49,229 nt of DNA from Sedimentisphaerales bacterium (GTDB taxonomy: Bacteria; Planctomycetota; Phycisphaerae; Sedimentisphaerales; Anaerobacaceae): positions 1 through 49,229 of the forward strand of contig JAFGEF010000110.1 in the NCBI GenBank assembly GCA_016931715.1, written 5' to 3'. A program made the position numbers and the translations under genes. A model generated the notes under the pieces. It did not search any database. It saw only the letters and a list, made by a program, of their open reading frames with translations, and was not told where the DNA came from. This document shows, in pieces, positions 9,987 through 18,988 of this stretch. Each line of letters starts with the position of its first letter. Positions within the stretch are counted from its first letter, which is position 1.

Positions 9987-10020
9987 CTAATTATATTATT
10001 TTTAAATAACCTGTTACCAA

Positions 10021-12561
10021 ATGGATGATATCCAGAGGAAGTTAATTCAGCTTGATAAACAGTTGGCGAGCATCCCGACACATCAACATATCTTCGGGAC
10101 AAGTCCCCTGTTGTTTGCTGCTTTGGGTTTGATTATCGGGATTACAATTCAGCACTTTTACGATTTTCCAGTCTATTTCTGGTTTCTATTGCTCATTTTC
10201 TTTTCGATATCATCGATTATTTTGTTCATTTTTAAGGGCAATTCAAGTAAAAGCAGGTATATTTCAGCATATCTTGCTTTAGCATGTTTTCTATATCTGG
10301 GGGCTATAAGGCTGTCGAATTATATTCAGCCGAAAGCAGACGATATAAGGAACTATGTTTCAGATGAGCCGGTTCTGGCAACAATTCGCGGCTATGTTTT
10401 TACAAAGCCATATATAAGCAAGTACACGGATTGGGCATTCGCGGAATTTATGCCTTCTGATCCGGGGAGCAGCTTTTATTTGAAAATCGATGAGGTCGAA
10501 ACAATTCCGGGTTGGACAAGAACTACTGGAAAAGTACGCGTCAGCATAGATGAGCCTGTTTTGGATTTGGAGCCGGGTGATTATATTCAGGCATACTGCT
10601 GGCTTGACGTTTTCAAGCCGCCATCAAATTCGGGGCAATTCGATACTGCCGATTTTATGGCAAAAAATGGTGTTTATATTAACGCATCGATTAGGTCAAG
10701 TACCGGAATAAAGGTATTACATAGCTCATCTGCGGGAACTTTACCTTTTCTTAAAAGAAAAATAAAAGAAATTGCAGAAACTGCATTAATTGGCGATTTG
10801 CCCAGTGATTCCGCAGGTCACGGACTGTTACAGGCTCTGCTTCTCGGTTACAGGGGCGATATTGACAGCAGCACAAATGAAGCTTTCCGTAAAACAGGTC
10901 TATCGCATTATATCAGTCTTTCAGGCCTGCATATGGGTATTCTTATCGGGATAATCTGGTGGATTAGCAAAATAGCAGGTTTGATGAAGCCGGGACGCTC
11001 GATAGTTTGCATAATGGCAGTTGTGATATTTTTATTAGTCGTTCCGGCGAGAGCGCCTACTCTTCGAGCGTCGGTTATCACCCTGATGTTTTGTCTGTCA
11101 GGTATTTTCAGACGTCAGGCAAATTCGATAAATACATTATCGTTAGCCGCAATTGTTATATTGCTCTTCAGGCCGACGCAGCTTTTCGAGGCGGGATGGC
11201 AGTTATCGTTCTCGTCAGTATTAGGTATTATTTTATTTTCAAAAAATATCGATTTCTTTATACGCGAAAAAGCTGACGATTTACTCAGAAAAAAAGCAAC
11301 GAATGAAATCCAAAGAAAATTTAATATTATCCATGTTCTAATAGATAATGCTTTAACATTGTTTTCTGTCGGTCTCGCGGCATGGCTGGCGAGCGCTGGA
11401 ATTTTGCTGTATCATTTTCATACAATTACGCCGCTTGCAAGTATATGGACTGTTCTGGTATTCCCGTTAGTCAGTGCTATTCTTATTCTGGGATTCCTGA
11501 AGATTGTCGTTTTTTTCTTCTTGCCGACCTTGAGCCTTGCTTTAGGATTTTTAGTTACACAATTGTCCGATTTGCTCATTTTAATCGTAAAAATTTTAGC
11601 CCGTCTGGATATATCTGAAATACTGATTGGACGCGTCCCGTTAGAAATAGTAGTTTTCCTTTATGGTATAATTGTTTTTTCCATTTTTATTTATCATAGT
11701 TATCCTGCTTTAAGAAAACAGTTTATAACATCGGCGGCGATTGTAATAATTATTATTCCGTGTATGCTCAGATGGCAAAAAACACATAATGAAAGCCTCG
11801 TTATGACCTGTCTTGATGTCGGGCACGGGCAGGCGATTGTACTCCGGCTTCCGGATAGTCATAATTTACTTTTTGATGCAGGTTCAATGTACCGAAGCAA
11901 CATAGGTATGAGAGTAGTTATACCATTTCTCCGCTATTCCGGAATAAGCAGAGTCGATGCTGTAATTATAAGCCATAACGATATCGACCATATCAATGGA
12001 ATACCAGAGATAGTCGAATATTGTGACGTTGGTAATGTTTATGCCAATGATGCCTTTTTCAGCAGAATAGACGAGTGGGGCACAGCAGGTTTTTTAATAA
12101 AATGTCTGAAACAGAGAAATACTGAAATTAAGAAGCTTGATGAAAATGCTGTTTTCTGCGATAAAATTAATATACAAATTCTTTGGCCAAAAAATGAGAG
12201 CAGTTATGAGAAAGAATTAAGTGACAATAATAAATCGCTTGTAACTTTAATTGAATTCGGCAATTCAAAAATACTCTTATGTTCTGATATTGAGCAATTC
12301 GCACAAAAAGAACTGCTGCATTTGTATCCTGACCTGAAAGCAGACATTGTCATAGTTCCCCATCACGGCTCAACAAATACGCTCGAACCGGGATTTCTTG
12401 AAAGTCTTGATGCTGATTTCCTGATATGCAGCAGCGATAAAGAACCTCGAATGAAAGAGCAAACAGCACAGAACAAACTGTACTATACATCGAAAGATGG
12501 AGCGATAACTGTTTCAATTCAAAAAAACGGGGAAGTGAAAATTAAAACAAATAATAAATAA
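10021..12561 (+). CDS. comEC: ComEC/Rec2 family DNA uptake channel
   Basis: This 846-aa protein has the full three-part ComEC layout: an N-terminal hydrophobic and beta domain (DUF4131-like, about 30-230), a multi-pass Competence domain (about 260-580, including TGLSHYISLSGLHMGILIG) and a C-terminal metallo-beta-lactamase-like domain from about 600. The latter shows LDVGHGQAIVLRLPDS, SHNDIDHING (His652, Asp656, His657) and VPHHGSTN. The family carries single-stranded DNA across the inner membrane during transformation. The ATG at 10021 has no clear ribosome site; a TTG about ten codons later with AGAGGAAG upstream is an alternative start. The prepilin peptidase gene lies about 0.8 kb downstream of comEC on the opposite strand, which fits a type IV pilus and uptake role. 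Confidence 0.92.
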   Translation: MDDIQRKLIQLDKQLASIPTHQHIFGTSPLLFAALGLIIGITIQHFYDFPVYFWFLLLIFFSISSIILFIFKGNSSKSRYISAYLALACFLYLGAIRLSNYIQPKADDIRNYVSDEPVLATIRGYVFTKPYISKYTDWAFAEFMPSDPGSSFYLKIDEVETIPGWTRTTGKVRVSIDEPVLDLEPGDYIQAYCWLDVFKPPSNSGQFDTADFMAKNGVYINASIRSSTGIKVLHSSSAGTLPFLKRKIKEIAETALIGDLPSDSAGHGLLQALLLGYRGDIDSSTNEAFRKTGLSHYISLSGLHMGILIGIIWWISKIAGLMKPGRSIVCIMAVVIFLLVVPARAPTLRASVITLMFCLSGIFRRQANSINTLSLAAIVILLFRPTQLFEAGWQLSFSSVLGIILFSKNIDFFIREKADDLLRKKATNEIQRKFNIIHVLIDNALTLFSVGLAAWLASAGILLYHFHTITPLASIWTVLVFPLVSAILILGFLKIVVFFFLPTLSLALGFLVTQLSDLLILIVKILARLDISEILIGRVPLEIVVFLYGIIVFSIFIYHSYPALRKQFITSAAIVIIIIPCMLRWQKTHNESLVMTCLDVGHGQAIVLRLPDSHNLLFDAGSMYRSNIGMRVVIPFLRYSGISRVDAVIISHNDIDHINGIPEIVEYCDVGNVYANDAFFSRIDEWGTAGFLIKCLKQRNTEIKKLDENAVFCDKINIQILWPKNESSYEKELSDNNKSLVTLIEFGNSKILLCSDIEQFAQKELLHLYPDLKADIVIVPHHGSTNTLEPGFLESLDADFLICSSDKEPRMKEQTAQNKLYYTSKDGAITVSIQKNGEVKIKTNNK

Positions 12562-12656
12562 TAAATTAATCGCCAAAAGTTAATAAAATATCTTCAAGGC
12601 ATGACCGTTATAAACAACACTGTAAAAACTTAGCCGCTTTAGACATTTTATTGTAA

Positions 12657-13313
12657 TTATCTCATATGTACGACAATTTCGACTCTTCGGTTTTTGGCTT
12701 TGTTTGCTTCGGAAGTATTCGGTACAACCGGCCTGCTTTCGCCGCATGCAACCGCCTGAACCATGTTCTCAGCCAGTCCTCTCGAAATCAGGTATCTTGT
12801 AACGGTTAGCGACCTCTGTGCGGAAAGTTCCCAGTTGTCTTTCCATTCCGATTTCTGAATGGGGTCTGTATCAGTGTGACCGACAACATCTATCTTCTTT
12901 CCGGCATATTTTTGTCTCAGTACAGAATAAATATTGTTTAGCTCTGTGCTTGACGCTTTTTTCAGCCCTGCCTGACCAGAATCGAATAGAATCGAGTTTG
13001 GAAGTGTAACGATGATTGTTCCTTCCTGGGCATTAAATGAAACATCAAGTCCGGTGAAGCCAGATGCTTCGGCTGGTGTTTGCTTTTTTGCCTCCATCTG
13101 TTTTTGCAGTTCTGCTATAGTCTGTGAATCCCTGGAAATTCGATCAAAGTATTCCTGATTATCTTCCTTTGCAGCGGCAAGCTGACCTTCAAGATTCTGG
13201 TTGCGCACATAAAGCTTGTCATATTCAGCTTTCCAGTTGGTGCAGCCGGACATAGCAAAAAACAAAAATAAACTAATTACTGCTGTAATATTTTTTCCAT
13301 TTATAAACCGCAT
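12657..13313 (-). CDS. OmpA/MotB-type peptidoglycan-associated lipoprotein
   Basis: This 218-aa protein has a lipoprotein signal peptide with lipobox AMSGC (Cys24), a coiled-coil stretch at about 30-75 (KLYVRNQNLEGQLAAAKED) and an OmpA-like C-terminal domain at about 105-216. The diagnostic piece is VVGHTDTDPIQ followed by WELSAQRSLTVTRYL and NRRVEIVV. Such proteins anchor the outer membrane or a flagellar/envelope complex to peptidoglycan. The start is supported by AAGGAG 8 nt upstream. A 65-bp gap follows the prepilin peptidase gene on the same strand. Its partner cannot be told from sequence. Confidence 0.85.
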   Translation of the reverse strand: MRFINGKNITAVISLFLFFAMSGCTNWKAEYDKLYVRNQNLEGQLAAAKEDNQEYFDRISRDSQTIAELQKQMEAKKQTPAEASGFTGLDVSFNAQEGTIIVTLPNSILFDSGQAGLKKASSTELNNIYSVLRQKYAGKKIDVVGHTDTDPIQKSEWKDNWELSAQRSLTVTRYLISRGLAENMVQAVACGESRPVVPNTSEANKAKNRRVEIVVHMR

Positions 13314-13378
13314 TTGAATTCTCCTTAAATTTCGAATCTTAAACTAAATATATGCCTTTTCTCATTTTTGCAAAACTC

Positions 13379-14575
13379 TTATTCCCTATTAAAAAAATAG
13401 AGCATATATAAATGTTCTATAATATAGTCATGCAGTATAATAACAACAAGAATTCCCAATGACAAGAACGGACCATAAGGAATTTGACGAATTTTTTTAA
13501 AAAACATTTGGCACCCTACCCATGCCAGTCCGAAAAATGGAGCGATGAAAAATGCAATAACAACTGGAAATGCTCCAACCACGGCCCCTGCGGCGCCCAA
13601 CAAATGCACATCTCCAAGCCCCATAGCCTCTTTACCGAAGGCAAAAGCACCGAAAATACGGATTCCCCAGACAATTCCACAGCCGATAAAATAACCGAAA
13701 ATGCTGCCTAAAAGTCCAGAAACAGCGGGATATTGTGAAAATTTCAGCCACCAGTTGTTTACAGGCTCCACATTCATGGTTAACCAAAATGCTCCGAACG
13801 AAAAGATAATTATCGGCATTAAAAAGATAATTTCTCGAAGAGCCTCAAGACGATGATTAAAATTATCTTCTTCATTCATCGCAGGCGCACTTGTTTCTAT
13901 TTTTTCCTTCTCTTTCGTATCCTTATTTTCCTGCTGAGTTTCCTGAGATTCGTAACTTCTTTTAATTAAACCAGTTGCCAAAAGAACCATCGAAACGACA
14001 AGCCCTATTGCCGCTCCCAGGGCTAATGCACCAGTATTGGGCGATGCGACAGGCAGGAGAGCGTTCCCGCGAATCAAAGCCGGATCAATAACATAAGGTG
14101 CAATAGTAGAAATAATAAAACCAGCGGCTGTAACAAACCAGCAGATAGATAGTGGTATTATCCATAGTTCAAGGTCTATCGCCGAAGCTGCTACGAACGC
14201 AGCCAGCAAAATTATATGGAGCAGATAAACAAGCCAGCCGCCTTTTAATAACGGAGGGATAGATTCGATGAAACCCGTGTGAAAATAAACCAGGAAAAGA
14301 CCAATAAAAATCAGTCCTGTAAGAAGCTCGATAACAAAATATCTCGGTGAAATAGGCGTTTTGCAAAATCTGCATTTTCTGCCTAATAAAATCCACGAAA
14401 ACAGCGGAATATTATCATAAAAGCGAATATGCTCGCCGCACTTCGGACACGCAGAAGGCGGACTCACTATCGACTTATCACGAGGCAGCCGATAAATCAC
14501 AACATTCAGGAAACTGCCTATGCAGCAGCCCCACGCAAAAATAAACGGTAACCAAATCCAATTTTGTACTATCAT
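13379..14575 (-). CDS. pilD: Type IV prepilin peptidase / N-methyltransferase (A24 family)
   Basis: This inner-membrane aspartic protease cleaves prepilin leaders and methylates the new N-terminus. I place the start at 14575 (MIVQNWIWLPFIF), with GGAAG 5 nt before it; the open frame extends 13 codons further to a TTG. The N-terminal domain keeps both CxxC pairs (CPKCGEHIRF and CRFCKTPISPRYF). The two catalytic aspartates are in ASAIDLELWIIP and GLGDVHLLGAAGA. An unusual charged insert (SQETQQENKDTKEKEK) separates the transmembrane halves, making the protein about 400 aa instead of the usual 250-290. Likely substrates include the prepilin-like protein at 8853-9647. Confidence 0.9.
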   Translation of the reverse strand: MIVQNWIWLPFIFAWGCCIGSFLNVVIYRLPRDKSIVSPPSACPKCGEHIRFYDNIPLFSWILLGRKCRFCKTPISPRYFVIELLTGLIFIGLFLVYFHTGFIESIPPLLKGGWLVYLLHIILLAAFVAASAIDLELWIIPLSICWFVTAAGFIISTIAPYVIDPALIRGNALLPVASPNTGALALGAAIGLVVSMVLLATGLIKRSYESQETQQENKDTKEKEKIETSAPAMNEEDNFNHRLEALREIIFLMPIIIFSFGAFWLTMNVEPVNNWWLKFSQYPAVSGLLGSIFGYFIGCGIVWGIRIFGAFAFGKEAMGLGDVHLLGAAGAVVGAFPVVIAFFIAPFFGLAWVGCQMFFKKIRQIPYGPFLSLGILVVIILHDYIIEHLYMLYFFNRE

Positions 14576-14732
14576 CTCAGCTTCCATGCAATTTATTTCA
14601 TAATCTGATGACAAGTTTTAATATATGTTTGCGGAAAAGCACTCATAGTATTGTTAAACTCATAATCGGTTAGTTTAAATTAATTATTGAAAAATAACAC
14701 TTAATATTTACAACTTATTGTAATAATACAAA

Positions 14733-15893
14733 TTAATTACGACTGCACCACACATATACACCATTTTGTATTTCATGTCTATATTCATCCGGACAGGAAA
14801 TTTCAGATGTATTTGTCGGTATATTTTCATTTAAAACAACAAAACCCCATGGCCCAACAACCCCACTTCCCCATCTAAGCCTGACTTGCGGGTTATAGTT
14901 TTTATCCCATGATAATGCAACCGAAGTAGGATATAGTTCCAAAATTGCTTCGGGCCAAGCAATTCTTTCACGCCACGGAACTTTTCCTTTGCTTTCATAT
15001 TCGGCATAATCTTCCTGGCTAAGCGAATTAAACCAGTTCCTGATTTCACTAATATCGGCATTATTTTTTACATACGCCTCAAATCCTTTAACATACATTT
15101 TCTTCGGGGAAGGCATTATCGGCAAAAATGGCAAGACCAGATATACAAAGAGGGAAATTATTACGACCTTTTGAATTAATTGTAATTTCGAAGTATTGGA
15201 TATATATTTAGGCCATCTCATAAACATACGAATAATCAAAATTAATAAGCTAAGACAAGCCAGCACAATTAATGTCGGATAAATTAAACCTAATAATAAA
15301 AGAGTATAATCATTATGCAGCCCTGATACATAGCTAACTATTCCGAGAGGATCAAGGAGAAATCCCCAGAATAGTACGAGACCAATAATAAATATATCTA
15401 AAATAAACCAGTACTTAGTATTTTTACAGTTAGAAGTGCTTATCACCTGCTCCTGTGTATCGGTATCATTTCCAGAAGGTGTTTTTCTTTTGTCAAATTT
15501 TGCCAATATCAGGATAGGAACTATCAATGAAACCGTGATTATGACAAAAAGTTTTATAAATAGAAATTCATTGTCTGGAAGCAATGCATCTAACCAATGA
15601 CTAATAACTATACAGACAAAAGTCAAGGAACATAACTTTTTGAGCGAAAGGTTCCTGATTATTAAAGACGCAGCTATAAACTGGCACGCAATTACAAATA
15701 TCAAACCACTAAGGCTTTCCTGGAATTGTTTTATCCAATAGGCCGGATCGCTCAAAGAAAGAGATTTCTTGTTTAAAACTATATCTTCGGCAATGCCATA
15801 CAGAACCAAAACAAAAGACAAAGCTAAAATATACGAAACAAAGGATATTACATTTAGAAGAATCCTAAAGTTAGTATATTTTAGCTCTGTCAT
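14733..15893 (-). CDS. Multi-pass membrane protein of unknown function
   Basis: I do not recognise this 386-aa protein. Roughly seven hydrophobic segments fill the first 270 residues, for example ILLNVISFVSYILALSFVLV and VVIISLFVYLVLPFLPIM. A charged loop (KFDKRKTPSGNDTDTQEQV) lies in the middle. The last 110 residues are soluble and rich in Trp and Pro (GKVPWRERIAWPEAILELYP, RLRWGSGVVGPWGFVVLNEN). No ribosome site is obvious before the ATG. It lies 14 bp downstream of the HEPN gene on the same strand, so it may be transcribed with that toxin-antitoxin pair, but nothing else links them. Confidence 0.6.
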   Translation of the reverse strand: MTELKYTNFRILLNVISFVSYILALSFVLVLYGIAEDIVLNKKSLSLSDPAYWIKQFQESLSGLIFVIACQFIAASLIIRNLSLKKLCSLTFVCIVISHWLDALLPDNEFLFIKLFVIITVSLIVPILILAKFDKRKTPSGNDTDTQEQVISTSNCKNTKYWFILDIFIIGLVLFWGFLLDPLGIVSYVSGLHNDYTLLLLGLIYPTLIVLACLSLLILIIRMFMRWPKYISNTSKLQLIQKVVIISLFVYLVLPFLPIMPSPKKMYVKGFEAYVKNNADISEIRNWFNSLSQEDYAEYESKGKVPWRERIAWPEAILELYPTSVALSWDKNYNPQVRLRWGSGVVGPWGFVVLNENIPTNTSEISCPDEYRHEIQNGVYVWCSRN

Positions 15894-15906
15894 AATTTTA
15901 TATATT

Positions 15907-16269
15907 TTATGGTAATCCCAATGAGCTTCGAGCTATTTTCCGAAAAAATCCGCATAGCCGTTTCGCTTCTTTTGCAGATTCCTCATCAGCAGATTCACCT
16001 GGATAACGGAAAGAAACTGCAAAATCCGATAAATACGCAAGGTCTTCTCTGAACGTTTCCCAATTTGGTTCAACTTTAAGAACTTGTTCTAATAAAACTA
16101 CAAGGTCATGGATTTTACCAAAGGGAATTTCTGCTTCACACAAACGAGCTTTAAGATATTTTTCAGCACATTGCTGGTAATGGAAGCAGATACCGTCATA
16201 ATTCGGATTTTCCCTAACACGACTTTCTCTTTGAGCAGTAGAAAAATCGTTCTCGGTTTTTCTATCCAT
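15907..16269 (-). CDS. hepT: HEPN-domain protein (HepT-like), probable 5' frameshift
   Basis: The 120-aa frame starting at 16269 carries a clear HEPN helical domain: NYDGICFHYQQCAEKYLKARL, GKIHDLVVLLEQVL and FAVSFRYPGESADEESAKEA. HEPN proteins paired with MNT nucleotidyltransferases act as RNases or toxins. The expected N-terminus lies in another frame: ATG 16289 reads MKQITAEWIEK and then goes out of frame, while this frame resumes ENDFSTAQRE. ATG 16289 has AAGG 6 nt upstream; ATG 16269 has no ribosome site but directly follows the MNT stop (TGAATG). A one-base loss near 16256, or -1 slippage on the A-run, would explain it. The short form could still be made by reinitiation. No obvious RX4-6H catalytic motif is seen. 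Confidence 0.75.
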   Translation of the reverse strand: MDRKTENDFSTAQRESRVRENPNYDGICFHYQQCAEKYLKARLCEAEIPFGKIHDLVVLLEQVLKVEPNWETFREDLAYLSDFAVSFRYPGESADEESAKEAKRLCGFFRKIARSSLGLP

Positions 16270-16590
16270 TCAGCGGTTATCTGCTTCATAGAGTACCTTG
16301 CCTTTATCTATAATTTCCTTCATGAAGCAATCACCCATTTTTATTCTTTGCAGCACTTTCTCAGGAGTTCTGATGAGAATATCTACAGGAAAATGCGGCC
16401 GTAACTTCATCCTGATTTCAACTGATTTATCAACACTCCTGCCTTCAAACTGCCCGATAACCAGCAAATCAACATCAGAGTCAGATGTAAAGTTACCTTG
16501 AGCATAAGAGCCAAACAGAATCACTCGTTCAGCATGAAATTGCTCGCCAATCTGTTTTCCAAATTCTTTTATTTCGTTTAAAGCAACCAT
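16270..16590 (-). CDS. mntA: MNT-type minimal nucleotidyltransferase (antitoxin of MNT/HEPN pair)
   Basis: This 106-aa protein has the minimal nucleotidyltransferase signature GSYAQGNFTSDSDVDLLV (GS followed by ten residues and DVD), at about residues 27-44, and a third acidic position in FPVDILIRTP. In MntA/HepT modules this protein neutralises the HEPN toxin, in studied cases by adding AMP to it. It ends TGA at 16272-16270. The ancestral HEPN start overlaps its 3' end by 20 bp, and a second ATG follows the stop directly, so the pair is translationally coupled. It lies only 10 bp downstream of argG on the same strand. Confidence 0.85.
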   Translation of the reverse strand: MVALNEIKEFGKQIGEQFHAERVILFGSYAQGNFTSDSDVDLLVIGQFEGRSVDKSVEIRMKLRPHFPVDILIRTPEKVLQRIKMGDCFMKEIIDKGKVLYEADNR

Positions 16591-16600
16591 TTCCAGTTTG

Positions 16601-17830
16601 TCATTTTTTATTCTTCTGTTTGTTTACGATTCCGGCGACTTTAGCCTGGAGGCCGAAAAGGCGAATGAAACCTGTTGCATCTGTCGGATTATATTCGGCT
16701 CCCATTACGAAGCTGGCAAGGTCGGTTCGATAAAGGCTGTATGGACTTGTAACTCCTGCCAGGCTGCTGCGGCCTTTGAACAATTTTATCTTAACTTCAC
16801 CTGTCACGTTTCGCTGCGTAGAATTCACGAAAGCGTCCAGAGCCTCGCGTAACTGCGTGAACCATAAGCCGTTATAGACCATCTCGGCATATTTCAACGC
16901 TACCTGCTTCTTGTAATGTGCTGTATCTCTATCGAGAGTCAGGCTCTCCAAAGCATCGTGAGCAACCATTAGAATCGCTCCGCCGGGTGTTTCATATACG
17001 CCGCGTGATTTTATGCCAACAAGACGGTTTTCGACAAGGTCAACCTGTCCTACGCCGTGTTTGCCGCCGATTTTGTTCAAATCTTCGATTAGTTTTACGC
17101 CCTCTATTTTCTTACCGTTCAGTTTAACCGGCACGCCCTGCTCAAAACCAATACTCACATAGTCTGGTTTGTCGGGAGTTTTTGAGACGGGATTGGAAAT
17201 CACGAACAAATCGTCTTTCGGCTCGTTTGCCGGGTCTTCAAGGTCTGCTCCCTCGTGGCTGATATGCCATAGATTGCGGTCGCGGGAATAAATCTTCTTC
17301 TTGCTCTGTTCAATTGGAATATTATGCTGCTCGGCATAATCTATCGCGGCTTCTCGTGAAGTGAGTTTGAAATTCGGGTCTTTCCACGGGGCGATTATTT
17401 TAAGCGAAGGGTCCAGAGCCATAAACGTAATCTCGAAACGCACCTGGTCGTTGCCCTTGCCTGTTGCTCCATGAGCTACGGCTGTTGCGCCTTCGGCATG
17501 AGCAACATCGACCTGATGCTTGGCGATAAGAGGTCTTGCAATGCTTGTTCCGAGCAGATAACCGTTCTCATACACCGCTCCGGCTTTCAGCATTGGCCAG
17601 AGGTAATCTTCGACAAACTCCTTGCGCAAATCTTTTACAACACATTTTATCGCACCTGTAGCAAGAGCTTTGCGTTTTATACCTTCCAGTTCATCGCCCT
17701 GACCCAGTTCAGCGGCGAATGCAATAACTTCGTAACCGTAAGTTTCTTTCAGCCACGGCAGAATTACACTTGTATCCAGCCCGCCGCTGTAAGCGAGAAC
17801 AATCTTTTCACCTTTTGATTTGTTTGCCAT
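16601..17830 (-). CDS. argG: Argininosuccinate synthase
   Basis: This 409-aa protein catalyses ATP-dependent joining of citrulline and aspartate in arginine biosynthesis. The N-terminal P-loop [10 protein letters not shown] (residues 14-23) is diagnostic. Further family landmarks are [47 protein letters not shown] and [19 protein letters not shown]. Length is normal. The start ([11 protein letters not shown]) has AGGAAA about 7 nt upstream. No other arginine gene is next to it; the toxin-antitoxin genes follow closely downstream and the upstream side is a repeat cluster, so its own promoter is probably within or beyond that cluster. Confidence 0.96.
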   Translation of the reverse strand: MANKSKGEKIVLAYSGGLDTSVILPWLKETYGYEVIAFAAELGQGDELEGIKRKALATGAIKCVVKDLRKEFVEDYLWPMLKAGAVYENGYLLGTSIARPLIAKHQVDVAHAEGATAVAHGATGKGNDQVRFEITFMALDPSLKIIAPWKDPNFKLTSREAAIDYAEQHNIPIEQSKKKIYSRDRNLWHISHEGADLEDPANEPKDDLFVISNPVSKTPDKPDYVSIGFEQGVPVKLNGKKIEGVKLIEDLNKIGGKHGVGQVDLVENRLVGIKSRGVYETPGGAILMVAHDALESLTLDRDTAHYKKQVALKYAEMVYNGLWFTQLREALDAFVNSTQRNVTGEVKIKLFKGRSSLAGVTSPYSLYRTDLASFVMGAEYNPTDATGFIRLFGLQAKVAGIVNKQKNKK

Positions 17831-17864
17831 CTATTTGTTTCCTATATATATTCATTCCTAATGT

Positions 17865-17935
17865 TTGTCATTCCCGCGAAGGCGGGAATCCAGAATTATT
17901 CGTTTTTGGATTCCGCATCAAGTGCGGAATGACAA
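17865..17935. repeat. REP/BIME-like composite inverted repeat
   Basis: TTGTCATTCC (17865-17874) and GGAATGACAA (17926-17935) form the outer inverted repeat. Inside are two hairpins: ATTCCCGC with GCGGGAAT around a GAAG loop (17870-17889), and ATTCCGC with GCGGAAT (17910-17930). A near-identical copy of the first hairpin lies at 48156-48186, and a degraded one at 48040-48063. This is an intergenic repeat family, not a gene. Confidence 0.85.
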
Positions 17936-17950
17936 TAGTCTGGTAGTTAT

Positions 17951-18004
17951 GTAGGGTGTGCTATGCACACCAACTCAAAAAATGGTGTGCATAGCACACC
18001 CTAC
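17951..18004. repeat. Perfect 22-bp inverted repeat with 10-nt loop
   Basis: The arms at 17951-17972 and 17983-18004 (beginning GTAGGGTGTGCTATGC) are exact inverse complements. There is no U-tract, so a dispersed intergenic palindrome is more likely than a terminator. It lies beside the REP cluster, between korB and argG. Confidence 0.85.
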
Positions 18005-18112
18005 GGTGAATTATATCGGCAATCTCCAAAAAAACAATGAAAAGACGTGTTTTTTATTAGATTTGATTACAAATTAGGTTTTCCCGCCTGCAGTTATTAC
18101 TTCGATAATCTA

Positions 18113-18979
18113 TCATACCAAAGCATATTTGCTAATTAGCGATTCGAGTTTTCCGTAATCTACTTCCCTGTTAAAAAGCGGCGTATCATTTTGCTGGTAC
18201 ACGCCTGTGTTTTCTTCAAAAGGTGTTTTGTCCGGGTTTATATAAAAAATCCCAAGAGGCAATTTGTCCGGTTCCGTCGCCCTTTTAAATGCCGTGTTTC
18301 GGTCATGGCTATCGTAAGAATCTTCCAGATAATATGTATTATCCCTGAACCACTGATAAGTATTAATCTTATTGAAAGTAACACAAGGCTGCAAAACATC
18401 AACAAGGGCATAGCCTTTATAATTGATTGCCTTTTTGAAAATCTCTATAGTTTTGTCCATATCACCAATAAATGTTCTGGCTACGAAACCGGCATTTAAG
18501 GCAATTGCTACGGCTAATGGATTGAATGGTTCGAGAATTACCCCGGCAACCTGAACCGGTGTTACAAAACCGCGCTGACTCGTTGGAGATGCCTGTCCTT
18601 TCGTAAGGCCATAAACCATATTGTTATGAACAATATTTGTTATATCGGGATTTCTTCTAATCGTATGAATAAAATGATTCCCGCCCTCACCGTACATGTC
18701 ACCATCGCCGCTCTCAGCGATTACAGTTAATGAAGGATTACTTGCTTTTATACCCGTAGCAGGCGGAAGTGCCCTGCCGTGCAAACCATTGAAGAAGTTG
18801 GTTTTCAGATAGTGTGGTATCTTCGCTGCCTGACCTATGCCGGAAACAAGCACAAGATTCCCGGGATCAATTTTTAACTCATCCAATGTCTTCTTGAGAA
18901 CATTTAAAATACCAAAGTTGCCGCATCCGGGACACCATGCAATATCAATATCACCCATATCAAACTTTTCGCTTTTCAT
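18113..18979 (-). CDS. korB: 2-oxoacid:ferredoxin oxidoreductase, beta (TPP-binding) subunit
   Basis: This 288-aa protein binds thiamine pyrophosphate in the enzyme that oxidatively decarboxylates 2-oxoglutarate or a related 2-oxoacid to its acyl-CoA with ferredoxin as acceptor. Landmarks are [11 protein letters not shown] (15-25), [43 protein letters not shown] (91-105) and [19 protein letters not shown], all as in the Kor family. It follows korA by 9 bp, so they form one operon. Substrate preference cannot be settled from the sequence; the pattern favours 2-oxoglutarate over pyruvate. Confidence 0.9.
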   Translation of the reverse strand: MKSEKFDMGDIDIAWCPGCGNFGILNVLKKTLDELKIDPGNLVLVSGIGQAAKIPHYLKTNFFNGLHGRALPPATGIKASNPSLTVIAESGDGDMYGEGGNHFIHTIRRNPDITNIVHNNMVYGLTKGQASPTSQRGFVTPVQVAGVILEPFNPLAVAIALNAGFVARTFIGDMDKTIEIFKKAINYKGYALVDVLQPCVTFNKINTYQWFRDNTYYLEDSYDSHDRNTAFKRATEPDKLPLGIFYINPDKTPFEENTGVYQQNDTPLFNREVDYGKLESLISKYALV

Positions 18980-18988
18980 AAGAATTTC

